A stretch of DNA of 64,000 nt from Hyphomicrobiales bacterium. GTDB taxonomy: Bacteria; Pseudomonadota; Alphaproteobacteria; Rhizobiales; Rhizobiaceae. The position numbers were made by a program, and so were the translations under genes. The notes beneath the pieces are model-generated. The model was not told where the DNA came from, did not search any database, and was given only the letters and a program-made list of their open reading frames with translations. The stretch covers positions 124,001 through 188,000 of the forward strand of contig UEGR01000011.1 of the NCBI GenBank assembly GCA_900465685.1, in the 5' to 3' direction. Within the stretch, counting starts at the first letter, position 1, and every line of letters starts with the position of its first letter. This document shows positions 8,379 through 16,161 of the stretch, one piece after another.

Positions 8379-8439
8379 CACTTGGAGGAGGGAGTGACCG
8401 CCCCAGCGCGCTAGACCGCTGCGGGGCGGTTTCTTTTTT
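8379..8439 (+). ncRNA. Predicted ~60-nt RNA with GGAGGAGG, terminator-ended
   Basis: From a predicted start near 8379 the transcript has a small 5' hairpin (CUCC-ACUU-GGAG), then the purine run GGAGGAGGGAG (8384-8394), and ends in a strong GC stem (8397-8430) followed by a T-run to 8439. The purine run is complementary over eight bases to the CCUCCUCC loops of the RNA encoded 75 bases downstream. It is also a perfect Shine-Dalgarno sequence before a six-codon frame, GTG at 8394 to TAG at 8414, whose end lies in the terminator stem. It could be a small RNA, a decoy for the downstream RNA, or a leader with a mini-ORF. The terminator is secure; the 5' end is inferred. Confidence 0.5.
8397..8439 (+). 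terminator. Intrinsic terminator before the alpha-r14 RNA
   Basis: ACCGCCCC pairs with GGGGCGGT and CAGCG with CGCTG, followed by a run of T with one C (8430-8439). This is a strong plus-strand terminator with no plus-strand protein gene upstream, which points to an RNA gene. Confidence 0.85.
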
Positions 8440-8479
8440 AGCCCTTTAAAATTTGCATAGCTGCCGTGCAGGATGTTCC

Positions 8480-8508
8480 CTTGTAAACACCTGACTCCGC
8501 ACCTATTT
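8480..8508 (+). promoter_or_regulatory. Promoter of the alpha-r14-type RNA
   Basis: CTTGTA (8480-8485) and CTATTT (8503-8508) are 17 bases apart. This is close to the CTT(R)GAC-N17-CTATAT form I recall for alpha-r14 RNAs. The start would be near 8515, just before the first hairpin, giving an RNA of about 118 nt, the usual size of that family. Confidence 0.7.
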
Positions 8509-8514
8509 TCGCAT

Positions 8515-8632
8515 TGTTCGGTTTCACTCCTCCTCCCAGAAACCGGACACGAAGCGCGATACTCCTCCTCCCAATCGCGCTTTACCAATCAGCCCGTTGC
8601 GCACTCCTCCTCCCAGCGCAACGGGCTTTTTC
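8515..8632 (+). ncRNA. alpha-r14 family trans-acting small RNA
   Basis: Three consecutive hairpins each expose the same 13-nt loop ACTCCTCCTCCCA. Stems are 8519-8525/8539-8545 (7 bp), 8552-8560/8574-8582 (9 bp) and 8591-8602/8616-8627 (12 bp). The last stem is followed by TTTTT and acts as the terminator. The stems differ in sequence while the loops are identical, so the loops are the selected part. CCUCCUCCC is an anti-Shine-Dalgarno motif; this architecture is that of rhizobial alpha-r14 RNAs (such as NfeR1/Smr14C2) and resembles the CCUCCUCCC-motif RNAs of Rhodobacter and Agrobacterium. The expected role is binding ribosome sites of many mRNAs to repress translation. Confidence 0.85.
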
Positions 8633-8648
8633 GTATCTCCAAACAGAG

Positions 8649-9305
8649 CTAAAACAGTCGCAGCTTGCGCATATGGAAGGCCTCGGCATAGGTTTCCGGC
8701 GCGCGACATTCCATGCCGCGCAATCGCGCGAGACCGCGAAAGGTCTCGGGATCGAACCAGTCTTTCGAGCGCTGCGTGCCGAAATGCTTCATCAAAAGCT
8801 CGACCTTGCGCTCCAGGATCGCAGCCGAAAGCGCTGAGTAGGCATTGGGCTGGCCGAGATCGCCATCCCATTTTGGTATTTCATATTCGAGGATCAGTTG
8901 GTCGCGGAAGAGATTCCAGGTCAGCTCGTTGAGCGTGCGATGATCCTGATGTGCGTCGCCCTGCCGATGGGTAAATACGATATCCGGCGTCTGGCGACTG
9001 CGCTGCTCGATCAGCCATGCCTTGATCTCGCGCATCTGCGCCGGAAAGTAGCTATCCTCGAACATCGCAAGACGGATGCCCGGATTTTCCGTACCGCGCA
9101 GAAAATCGCGCGCCGAAGCCTCCGCCTCGACGCGCCGTTCTTCATTGCCGGACAGCACACACCATTCGATGTGCATCGGCGTTCCTGCTTCGATGAGACT
9201 GAGGAGCGTTCCCCCGCAGCCGATTTCGATATCGTCCGAATGCGCGCCCAGACACAGGACCTGAAGCGGCCTGCCCGGATTGGCGAGAGAACGCAGGTCG
9301 ATCAT
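8649..9305 (-). CDS. PIG-L family deacetylase
   Basis: A 218-residue PIG-L/LmbE-type zinc-dependent N-deacetylase. The metal motif AHSDDIEIGCGGTLL lies at residues 21-35, and a second metal site is in DAHQDHRTL. Such enzymes remove acetyl groups from N-acetylated sugars or related compounds. Its start overlaps the stop of the cytidylyltransferase gene (ATGA), so it is the last gene of the methyltransferase-cytidylyltransferase-PIG-L operon. It probably removes an acyl group from the CDP-linked or assembled sugar; the substrate is not known. Confidence 0.9.
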   Translation of the reverse strand: MIDLRSLANPGRPLQVLCLGAHSDDIEIGCGGTLLSLIEAGTPMHIEWCVLSGNEERRVEAEASARDFLRGTENPGIRLAMFEDSYFPAQMREIKAWLIEQRSRQTPDIVFTHRQGDAHQDHRTLNELTWNLFRDQLILEYEIPKWDGDLGQPNAYSALSAAILERKVELLMKHFGTQRSKDWFDPETFRGLARLRGMECRAPETYAEAFHMRKLRLF

Positions 9306-10111
9306 AGCGCTATGGCGATGTTGGCAGCGCGCTGCTCCGCCTTGTGTTTCTTCCAGGGCATATCGCCCTTCTCGACCATATCTTCCAGCGTCTGCCAGTC
9401 GCGCAGTGTGTCCATGGACCGCCAGAAGCCTTCATATTTATACGCCATCAGCTGATTGTCGGCGATGAGGCGGCTGAACGGTTCCAGCACCAGCTCTTCA
9501 CCCTCCCGCATGTAATCGAAGATTTCCTTGCGGAAGAGGAAATAGCCGCCATTGATCCAGATATCGGAGGTGTTCGATGTCCGGAAAGCCCGCACGGCTC
9601 CACCTTCGGCGATATCCGCCAGATGATAGGTCAGCGGCGGACGCACAGCGAGGAAACAGGCAATCTTGCCACTTTCCTCAAAACGCCGCGTCATATCGTC
9701 GAGATCAACGTCACTCAGACCATCGCTGTAATTGGCCAGAAACATGTCCTCATTCTGGACATGGCTGCGCGCGCTCCACAGGCGTTCGCCAATATTGCGC
9801 CAGATGCCGGTGTCGAGCAGCGTCACGCTCCAGTCGCGATCCACCTCTTCCAGCAATTCGACATTGCGCCCGCCATTGGAGACCACGCAATCCGCAAAAG
9901 TCTGCGGACGGATCGTCAGGAAGAAGTCCTTCACGACATTGGCCTTGTAACCAAGACAGAGAACAAAGTCGTTGTGACCGTAATCGCTGTAATATTCCAT
10001 AACGTGATGCAGGATCGGCTGGTGGCCGAGTGGGATCATCGGCTTTGGCACATTTTCCGAATATTCGCGGATTCTGGTTCCAAGACCGCCGCAAAACAGA
10101 ACGACTTTCAT
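9302..10111 (-). CDS. rfbF: Glucose-1-phosphate cytidylyltransferase
   Basis: A 269-residue nucleotidyltransferase of the RfbF type, converting CTP and glucose-1-phosphate to CDP-glucose. The N-terminal nucleotide-binding signature is FCGGLGTRIREYSENVPKPM (residues 6-25), followed by PILHHVMEYY. Later marks are NYSDGLSDVDLDDM, with the metal-binding Asp, and WINGGYFLFRKEIFDY. I use the ATG at 10111, preceded by GAGGA; an upstream start would add 26 unrelated residues. It follows the methyltransferase gene by two bases. No CDP-glucose 4,6-dehydratase of the usual RfbG type lies in this window. Confidence 0.9.
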   Translation of the reverse strand: MKVVLFCGGLGTRIREYSENVPKPMIPLGHQPILHHVMEYYSDYGHNDFVLCLGYKANVVKDFFLTIRPQTFADCVVSNGGRNVELLEEVDRDWSVTLLDTGIWRNIGERLWSARSHVQNEDMFLANYSDGLSDVDLDDMTRRFEESGKIACFLAVRPPLTYHLADIAEGGAVRAFRTSNTSDIWINGGYFLFRKEIFDYMREGEELVLEPFSRLIADNQLMAYKYEGFWRSMDTLRDWQTLEDMVEKGDMPWKKHKAEQRAANIAIAL

Positions 10112-10113
10112 GA

Positions 10114-11415
10114 CTAACGCTCCTCTGTAATCAGAGCTGGATCGATCAATCGGACATGGGGAATGGGGATGATGAATTTCGCACCCCATTCGACCACGTG
10201 CTGCATCTGCCGGATGATCTCATCCTTGAAGTTCCATGGCAGGATGAGGATGTAGTCCGGCTTGTACTTGTCTATCGCCGATACGTCATAGATCGGGATA
10301 TGCATGCCGGGTGTATAGCGCCCGTGCTTGTAGGGATTGCGGTCTACGGTGAAATCCAGAAAATCCGTGCCGATGCCGCAATAGTTGAGAAGCGTATTGC
10401 CTTTGCCCGGTGCGCCATAACCGCAAATGCTCTTGCCGGAATTCTTGGCTGCGATCAAGAAGGACAGGAGATCGCGCTTGGCATGACGCGTCTTTTCCGC
10501 AAACTGCTCATAGGTCGAGATATCATTGAGGCCGAAGCTCTCTTCCTTCTTGAGAAGTGCCGCCACCCGGGGTGACGCCTTCCGCTTGCTGCCGGTGCGC
10601 GCCAGATAGACCCGCAACGATCCGCCATGGGTCGGCACTTCCTCGACATCGATAATCTTCAGATGGTGCCTATGCGCCATGAAGCGGATTGTCAGCAGCG
10701 AGAAATACGAGAAATGCTCGTGATAGATCGTATCGAACTGGTTGAACTCGATCAGATTGGCAAGATGCGGGAACTCCAGCGTGATGACACCTTCGGGCTT
10801 GAGCAGAAGCTGCATACCGCGCACAAAGTCATTCAGATCAGGCACTTGCGCCAGAACATTATTACCGATGATGAGGTCGGCGCTTTGGCCCGCGCCGAGC
10901 ATTTCCAGCGCCAGTTGCGCCCCGAAGAAGTCCACCCGGGTAGGCACGCCCTTGGCGATAGCTGTTTGCGCCACATTGGCGGCAGGTTCGATCCCCAGAA
11001 CCGGAATACCCTTCGGCAGGAAATGCTGGAGCAGATAGCCGTCATTGCTGGCGACCTCGACGACGAAACTGTTTTCATCCAGTTCCAGCCTTTCAGTGAT
11101 CGCTTCGCAATAAACTCTGGCGTGATCCACCCAGCTGGTCGCGAAGGACGAGAAATAGGCATATTCCGTGAAAATCTCGGCAGGCGAAAAATACTCCTTC
11201 AACTGCACGAGATAACAATGATCGCAGACCAGCGCATAGAGCGGATAATAAGGCTCCATGCGGTCTAGCTGATCGGCGGCAACGAAGCTTTCGCAGGGCG
11301 GCGACATGCCCAGATCCACAAATGTGTGTTTGAGCAATTTACCGCACAGGCGACAGCCGGTCCGCTCTTGCGTCATGCTTTTGCTCCGCGAAATATCCGG
11401 TGTCTGGATGGTCAT
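10114..11415 (-). CDS. Sugar C-methyltransferase, SAM-dependent
   Basis: A 433-residue protein with the three-part build of deoxysugar 3-C-methyltransferases (TylC3/NovU-like). An N-terminal zinc domain has the Cys pairs CRLC (21-24) and CDHC; a central Rossmann SAM domain has VVEVASNDGYLL and DLIIGNNVLAQVPDL; a C-terminal domain has ICGYGAPGKGNTLLNYCGI. A conserved YHEHFSYFS supplies His/Tyr at the active site. The start at 11415 has GAGGGGG at good spacing; an ATG at 11376 is also possible. It opens an operon with rfbF and the PIG-L gene, pointing to a branched-chain CDP-sugar. Confidence 0.88.
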   Translation of the reverse strand: MTIQTPDISRSKSMTQERTGCRLCGKLLKHTFVDLGMSPPCESFVAADQLDRMEPYYPLYALVCDHCYLVQLKEYFSPAEIFTEYAYFSSFATSWVDHARVYCEAITERLELDENSFVVEVASNDGYLLQHFLPKGIPVLGIEPAANVAQTAIAKGVPTRVDFFGAQLALEMLGAGQSADLIIGNNVLAQVPDLNDFVRGMQLLLKPEGVITLEFPHLANLIEFNQFDTIYHEHFSYFSLLTIRFMAHRHHLKIIDVEEVPTHGGSLRVYLARTGSKRKASPRVAALLKKEESFGLNDISTYEQFAEKTRHAKRDLLSFLIAAKNSGKSICGYGAPGKGNTLLNYCGIGTDFLDFTVDRNPYKHGRYTPGMHIPIYDVSAIDKYKPDYILILPWNFKDEIIRQMQHVVEWGAKFIIPIPHVRLIDPALITEER

Positions 11416-11691
11416 ACACACCCCCTCGGCTCTGGCCCTTACAATGGCCACGAATACACTGGTCCCAAAACTGGTATCGACTTGGCTGCTTTGAGCAGGC
11501 ACCGTCGCGGCCAGATACGCGCGCCGCACCGGATGACCCAAACTACTAAGCGGTCTAAAGATTGCCGAGACTGCCATCTGGAGCGCGACGCACATACCAT
11601 TGGGCGCAGCCATCGCCGTAGGGATATTGCCAATCCTCACCCGCCTTGCGTCATAGGGCGAGCAAGGGCGTAGGCGCCTCACCTATCGGGA

Positions 11692-11708
11692 GGAGGCATC
11701 TACCCCGG
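11692..11708. promoter_or_regulatory. EPS-locus box 1, divergent promoter region
   Basis: On the minus strand this reads CCGGGGTAGATGCCTCC, sharing the GGGTAGNTGC core with similar sites at 14808, 19069, 23090 and 31647. It lies about 86 bp upstream of the epimerase gene at 11794, in the 378-bp gap shared with the methyltransferase operon. The rest of the gap holds no credible gene. Function as an operator is inferred from recurrence. Confidence 0.4.
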
Positions 11709-11793
11709 AAGGTGAAGATCGTCCCTCGAAGAAGGCTCTACCGGGCTCTGACCACGCTGTCAGAATATTGGCAGGCGGAAACGGGGCAAATAG

Positions 11794-12318
11794 ATGCGGT
11801 TTACTTCTTTAAACATCGATGGCGCTTGGTCTATCGAGCCGGAACGGATGGAGGATGAACGCGGCTGGTTTACGCGCGTCTATTCCGAAGCGGCTTTTGC
11901 CGAACGGCAGATGGAAACGCACTATCCGCAGCACAGTCTTTCCTTCTCGCGGGAGAAAGGCACCTTGCGCGGTTTGCATTACCAAAACGATCCGCATTCC
12001 GAGACGAAACTGGTGACCTGCCTGCAAGGCACCGTCTGGGATGTATTGGTGGATATACGGCCCAAATCGCCCACCTATATGCGCTGGGTTGGCCTGGAGC
12101 TTTCGGCGGAGAATGGCGTGCAGCTTTATATCCCTGAAGGCTGCGCTCATGGATTTCAGGCGCTTACCGATAATGTCCTCATCCGCTACATGATCTCGCA
12201 CCCCTACACGCCGGACCATGCAACGGGCCTGCGCTATGACGATCCGGCGCTCGGCATACCTTGGCCGAACCAGCCCAGCGTCATTTCAGACAAGGATCGC
12301 TCCTGGCCACTAATCTAG
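11794..12318 (+). CDS. dTDP-4-dehydrorhamnose 3,5-epimerase family protein
   Basis: A 174-residue cupin-type sugar epimerase of the RmlC/RfbC family. Family marks are GTLRGLHYQ (residues 59-67) with the catalytic His, and IPEGCAHGFQAL (about 112-123). The length agrees with RmlC. No rmlA, rmlB or rmlD lies nearby, and a cytidylyltransferase and sugar C-methyltransferase are divergent from it, so a CDP- or other NDP-4-keto sugar is a more likely substrate than dTDP-rhamnose precursors. It stands alone on the plus strand and converges on the DUF4910 gene with a 4-base overlap. Confidence 0.88.
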   Translation: MRFTSLNIDGAWSIEPERMEDERGWFTRVYSEAAFAERQMETHYPQHSLSFSREKGTLRGLHYQNDPHSETKLVTCLQGTVWDVLVDIRPKSPTYMRWVGLELSAENGVQLYIPEGCAHGFQALTDNVLIRYMISHPYTPDHATGLRYDDPALGIPWPNQPSVISDKDRSWPLI

Positions 12319-13643
12319 GCCCCTTGATTTAACTCAATCAGCAATCCCGCATCGCGCAATCTGTCCGCAGCACCGGCGAGCGTGGCGAAAGGCAGTTTCG
12401 AGCGCTCGGCCATATCGAGAAGTGACGCGCTGCCATCGGCCAGATTGAGAACCCAGAGCATGGCCATCGCCTCCTGCGCGGCGCGACTGTCGCCGCCGGT
12501 TTTGCCATAGAGGCCCCGACGTCCGAGCTGCGGTTCACCCTTGGGCGATGTGTTGAGTGGAACCCAGTTTCGTTCCGCTATTTCAATGGCCTGCATGACG
12601 ATATTGAAGGATTGCTCAAGACATTCCGGCTTAATGAAATCCAGATTGTCCGCTGAGGTGTGATATTCAGGAAAAGTGCCATAAAGGCTGCGCTGAAACA
12701 TGCCCACCGGCAGATTGAATCCCGGCGAACAGAACTGTCTTTCATCATATCCATAGGGCCAGAAATCATGCATCGTCGCGCCAGCCAGACCGGACTGCGC
12801 GAGCACCTGCCCCATGATCCGATCAATCGCCGCATTGCCGAGACGGCTTCGCTTGTAATTCGGCCCGCCGTCATCGCCAACACAGGACAGGACCAGGCCG
12901 TGGGTAACACGATCAAGACTGGGCTCGTTCTGGCGCAGCCACGCAAGCGCGCCGAATGTCGCCGGGCCGAACAGAAAGCGATAAGTCAGCCGCGTGGAGC
13001 GAGCTTTCAGCGCCGCTCCCAGAAGCGTCAGCAATGCCAGTCCAGAGCAATTATCGTTGGCGAGCGAGGGGTGGCATAGATGCGCCGAGATGAGAAAAGT
13101 CTCGTCTGTTGTTCCACGATGGATGAACTCCCCGAAGACAAGCGCGCCGTCGCGCCGCTCGGCGTCAATGACCACATCATATTCGCCCTCGGCCATTGCC
13201 AGAAAATCGCTATGCGCCATGCAGAAACCCCAGTCCTCCGCATGATAACAGGTGCGATAAGGAATAAGGTCGGGCTGATCGGGCAGTGTGTGAATGTGGC
13301 TCTTCAAGGCTTCCATAGAAAGCCTTGTTCGCACGGGCATACTGAAGTTCACCACATGCAGATTGTGCCGCGCAAAATCGACAATCCGCTGGCCGTTGCT
13401 ATCTGCAATATAGGCTTCGCGGATCACCCATTCCTGCGGTGCTTTCCAGTCGAAAAGCGGCGTGCCGGTGGGCACTTCATGGATCTCCAGCGGCAGATAT
13501 CCACCGATAATGGCGAGCGTTTCCCGCACGCCTTCGCCCGCCAGACTGCGACAGATCGGATAAAGTTGCGCGGCCAGATCGTAGATCGCCTGTCCGTCAG
13601 GCGACCAATGCACGTCTACTGTGCCGGACCGCGCATCCATCAT
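12315..13643 (-). CDS. DUF4910/DUF2172 aminopeptidase-like protein
   Basis: A 442-residue protein with the order DUF2172-like insert, M28-type metallopeptidase-like core and a C-terminal winged-helix domain (about 370-440). The core carries [17 protein letters not shown], in which His and Asp match the di-zinc ligands of M28 aminopeptidases. A downstream [11 protein letters not shown] fits a further metal ligand. There is no signal peptide, so it is cytoplasmic. It overlaps the upstream epimerase gene (ATGA). These proteins recur in nucleotide-sugar clusters; their reaction is unknown to me, and deacylation or amide hydrolysis of a sugar substituent is only a guess. Confidence 0.8.
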   Translation of the reverse strand: MMDARSGTVDVHWSPDGQAIYDLAAQLYPICRSLAGEGVRETLAIIGGYLPLEIHEVPTGTPLFDWKAPQEWVIREAYIADSNGQRIVDFARHNLHVVNFSMPVRTRLSMEALKSHIHTLPDQPDLIPYRTCYHAEDWGFCMAHSDFLAMAEGEYDVVIDAERRDGALVFGEFIHRGTTDETFLISAHLCHPSLANDNCSGLALLTLLGAALKARSTRLTYRFLFGPATFGALAWLRQNEPSLDRVTHGLVLSCVGDDGGPNYKRSRLGNAAIDRIMGQVLAQSGLAGATMHDFWPYGYDERQFCSPGFNLPVGMFQRSLYGTFPEYHTSADNLDFIKPECLEQSFNIVMQAIEIAERNWVPLNTSPKGEPQLGRRGLYGKTGGDSRAAQEAMAMLWVLNLADGSASLLDMAERSKLPFATLAGAADRLRDAGLLIELNQGA

Positions 13644-14701
13644 GCGATTGCTCTTAGCGGCTGCTGCATAAGCTCGACGCGCCGCAGATCACTGTCGAGA
13701 ACGCCCTCCTCCAGAAGCTTGCGGATATGGGCGATGCGCTGGAACCGCGGCCCCTCGAATTCCTCAAGCGTCAAGGTCGAGCGGCTATAGGCTGCGAGCA
13801 GTTCTTCAGCACCGGCCGCAGCATCCCATTGCGGCTTTGCATTGGGCAGAACCCGCGCAAGTTTCTCGAAGCTGACACGGTAGGATCGGGTATCCGGCCC
13901 GGCATCTTCCGCAAATTCAATCAGGCAATCGGGCACTGTCTCGGCGACAATGCTTGCGATGTCGCGAATGCGGTAATTGTGTTCGGTGGAACCAACATTG
14001 AAGGCTTCATTGAAGACCTTCTCGCGTGGTGCTTCCATGGCCGCCATGAAAGCCCGGGAAATATCGCGAATATGCACAATCGGCCGCCATGGTGTGCCAT
14101 CCGACTTGAGATAGATCAGCCCCTTGGTCACAGCCCAGGCGACGAGATTGTTCAACACAATATCGAAGCGCAGAAAAGGCGACACGCCATAGGCTGTCGC
14201 GGGCCGCAAATAGACCGGACAGAAATCTGCATCGGCCAGTTCCCGGATTTCCTGCTCGGCGCGCACCTTCGAGCGACCATAGGCCGTCACCGGCTTCAGC
14301 TCGCCGGTCTCGTCGATCAGGTCGGCATCGCTGATGCCATAATTGCTGCATGACGATGCGAAAAGAAAACGCCCCACGCCCGCGCGTTTGGCGGCTTTAG
14401 CCACCGCCACGCTGGCGCGGTGATTGATGTCATAGGTCAGTTCTTCATTGAGATTGCCCAACGGGTCGTTCGACAGCGCAGCCAGATGAATGACAGCATC
14501 GAAACCTTCCAGATCGCGTGGCGACACATCGCGCACATCCTTGCGCAGCGTGGGTACATTCACGACCGCTCCACCCTCTTCGAACAGGCAATGTTCGTAA
14601 AGACCGATGTCGTAGCCCGACACCTCGTGGCCAGCATGAACGAGGATCGGCACCATGACCGATCCGATGTAACCCTGACTTCCGGTAACCAGCACTTTCA
14701 T
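13640..14701 (-). CDS. NAD-dependent sugar epimerase/dehydratase
   Basis: A 353-residue extended short-chain dehydrogenase. The Rossmann motif is [14 protein letters not shown] (residues 5-18), a Ser-rich catalytic strand is [10 protein letters not shown], and the YxxxK pair is in [13 protein letters not shown]. It also has [20 protein letters not shown], typical of NDP-sugar epimerases/dehydratases. It differs from standard CDP-glucose 4,6-dehydratase at the N-terminus. It leads a two-gene operon with the DUF4910 gene, and a palindromic box lies 107 bp upstream. The exact conversion (4,6-dehydration, 4-epimerisation or 4-keto reduction) cannot be told. Confidence 0.85.
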   Translation of the reverse strand: MKVLVTGSQGYIGSVMVPILVHAGHEVSGYDIGLYEHCLFEEGGAVVNVPTLRKDVRDVSPRDLEGFDAVIHLAALSNDPLGNLNEELTYDINHRASVAVAKAAKRAGVGRFLFASSCSNYGISDADLIDETGELKPVTAYGRSKVRAEQEIRELADADFCPVYLRPATAYGVSPFLRFDIVLNNLVAWAVTKGLIYLKSDGTPWRPIVHIRDISRAFMAAMEAPREKVFNEAFNVGSTEHNYRIRDIASIVAETVPDCLIEFAEDAGPDTRSYRVSFEKLARVLPNAKPQWDAAAGAEELLAAYSRSTLTLEEFEGPRFQRIAHIRKLLEEGVLDSDLRRVELMQQPLRAIA

Positions 14702-14807
14702 GTTCGTTTCCTCTGCATCCCCAATAATCCAAGTTAATCACGCACCAGTAGCGGTAGCGATTTGACCGAAGGCATATCCGGTTAAAGACAAGCGGGGTGC
14801 AGAGCAG

Positions 14808-14835
14808 CGAAAGGGCGTAGCACCTACCCCTTTCG
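14808..14835. promoter_or_regulatory. EPS-locus box 5, palindromic
   Basis: CGAAAGGG (14808-14815) and CCCTTTCG (14828-14835) are inverted repeats, with an inner GTAG-CAC-CTAC. On the minus strand it reads GAAAGGGGTAGGTGCTACGC, the best version of the box shared by EPS promoter regions. It overlaps the end of the DUF4038 gene and lies 107 bp upstream of the epimerase start. It could be an operator or a transcript-end hairpin; there is no T-tract. Confidence 0.45.
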
Positions 14836-16161
14836 GTCAGGGCCAAACTGGCCGGGCTTGCCGATCAGCAATATCCAGTCGCCATCATCGCCAGCATTCT
14901 TTTCTGCGGGGGTGCGAAAGGTCAGCGTCTGGCCATCCTCCTGCGGCGTGGCCGCTTGAGTTCCCACACCGGAAAAAGGGTCGATCCAGACGATATCATC
15001 GCCTGTTTTCACAACAGCCTTGCTGACGGAAAAGCTACCCCCTTCACCGTAGATCACGGCTCCCGTCCCGCCTGAAAACGATGCGGCATAAAAGTTAGGC
15101 GTATTGGTAATCTGACCGCTGCGGTCGGGCTCAAGATCGGTCCATGGCAGGACAGCAAACAGCTTTCGCAGAACGGTCATCGACCGTGCACCCGGACTGT
15201 TCAGCTCCTGCCGCCAGTCACGATCAGATTCGAACACGCCCGGTCCGCTAAAGTGCCAGATCGGACTATTGCCAAAGAACTGCCCAACCGCACCAGCCAG
15301 CAGTGCACCATAGGCATTCTGGCGTATCAATTGCGCCTTTGTGCCGTGCTCGTTTTCATAGAGCGTTTCGATCAGAATGACCGGCATTCGGTTATCTTTG
15401 GTCTGCGCGAGCACCGCGCTATGAACATTGTCATAGTCATAGACGGTATCGATGGAGAGCCACTTGGCCTCCGACCAGACTGAGGCGGTATTGGTATTGC
15501 GCCGCGTATGCACGGTTTGCAGCGCATCCGGAAGAACAGCAGCGATGCCTTCCGCCAGACTGGACACCAGCCGTTTATCCGGCGCATCAAAATCACCGCC
15601 CAACACCCAGACAATATTGGTATATTTGGCAAAGCGTCGCGCAACGGCTTCGCCATAGGCGCGCATCCGTTCTGGTCCTGCCGCTTCGATTTCCAGATAC
15701 CAGCCCTGCCCGCCGCCATTGGCACCGAGATAGGCCGGAGCCAGCAGAACGACAAAACCAAGCGCCTGCGCCCGTTCGATCACCCATGCGGCGTGGTCAA
15801 AATAGCGTGGATTGATTTCGCCAAATGCCGTGTCTTTGAACGGTTTTTCGCCATAGGCATTGGCAGGCGGGTTGCTGGAAAACTGATGTTCCAGAAGATT
15901 GACCAACAAAGTGTTGAAGCCGCGTTTGCGACGGTCTTTCAAGTAGAGATCAACGTCATCGCGTTTGAGTTGAACGATCAGTGACCAGGCTGTATCGCCC
16001 TGCATCAGAAATTGCTTGCCCGATGCATCTTCAAAATAGCGGTGGTTTGCGCTGACATGGATCGGAAGCCTGGCCTCCGCGGACGCTTGCGCCGCTCCAA
16101 CCAGCGCCAGGAGTCCAAATAGACCTGCCAGCATTCCTCTCACAGCGTCGCGGGCGGACAT
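14824..16161 (-). CDS. Secreted DUF4038 (GH140-like) protein
   Basis: A 445-residue exported protein: signal peptide (hydrophobic residues 11-26, cleavage near Ala-Ser-Ala 26-28), a DUF4038 TIM-barrel domain (about 35-340) and a C-terminal collagen-binding-like beta domain (about 345-440). The barrel has FLMQGDTAWSL (51-61), VWVLGGDFD (184-192) and ILIETLYEN (262-270), whose Asp and Glu fit the catalytic acids of GH140 apiosidase-like hydrolases. Within an EPS operon a role in trimming or releasing the polymer in the periplasm is likely. Its start overlaps the preceding aminotransferase gene by 22 bases. An internal ATG at residue 10 could be the true start. Confidence 0.82.
   Translation of the reverse strand: MSARDAVRGMLAGLFGLLALVGAAQASAEARLPIHVSANHRYFEDASGKQFLMQGDTAWSLIVQLKRDDVDLYLKDRRKRGFNTLLVNLLEHQFSSNPPANAYGEKPFKDTAFGEINPRYFDHAAWVIERAQALGFVVLLAPAYLGANGGGQGWYLEIEAAGPERMRAYGEAVARRFAKYTNIVWVLGGDFDAPDKRLVSSLAEGIAAVLPDALQTVHTRRNTNTASVWSEAKWLSIDTVYDYDNVHSAVLAQTKDNRMPVILIETLYENEHGTKAQLIRQNAYGALLAGAVGQFFGNSPIWHFSGPGVFESDRDWRQELNSPGARSMTVLRKLFAVLPWTDLEPDRSGQITNTPNFYAASFSGGTGAVIYGEGGSFSVSKAVVKTGDDIVWIDPFSGVGTQAATPQEDGQTLTFRTPAEKNAGDDGDWILLIGKPGQFGPDRKG

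Noticed and set aside
8514-8871. Frames of 107 and 115 residues across the small-RNA gene
   Set aside because: They read through the three identical hairpins and into the PIG-L gene; the repeated structure and terminator fit an RNA, not a protein.
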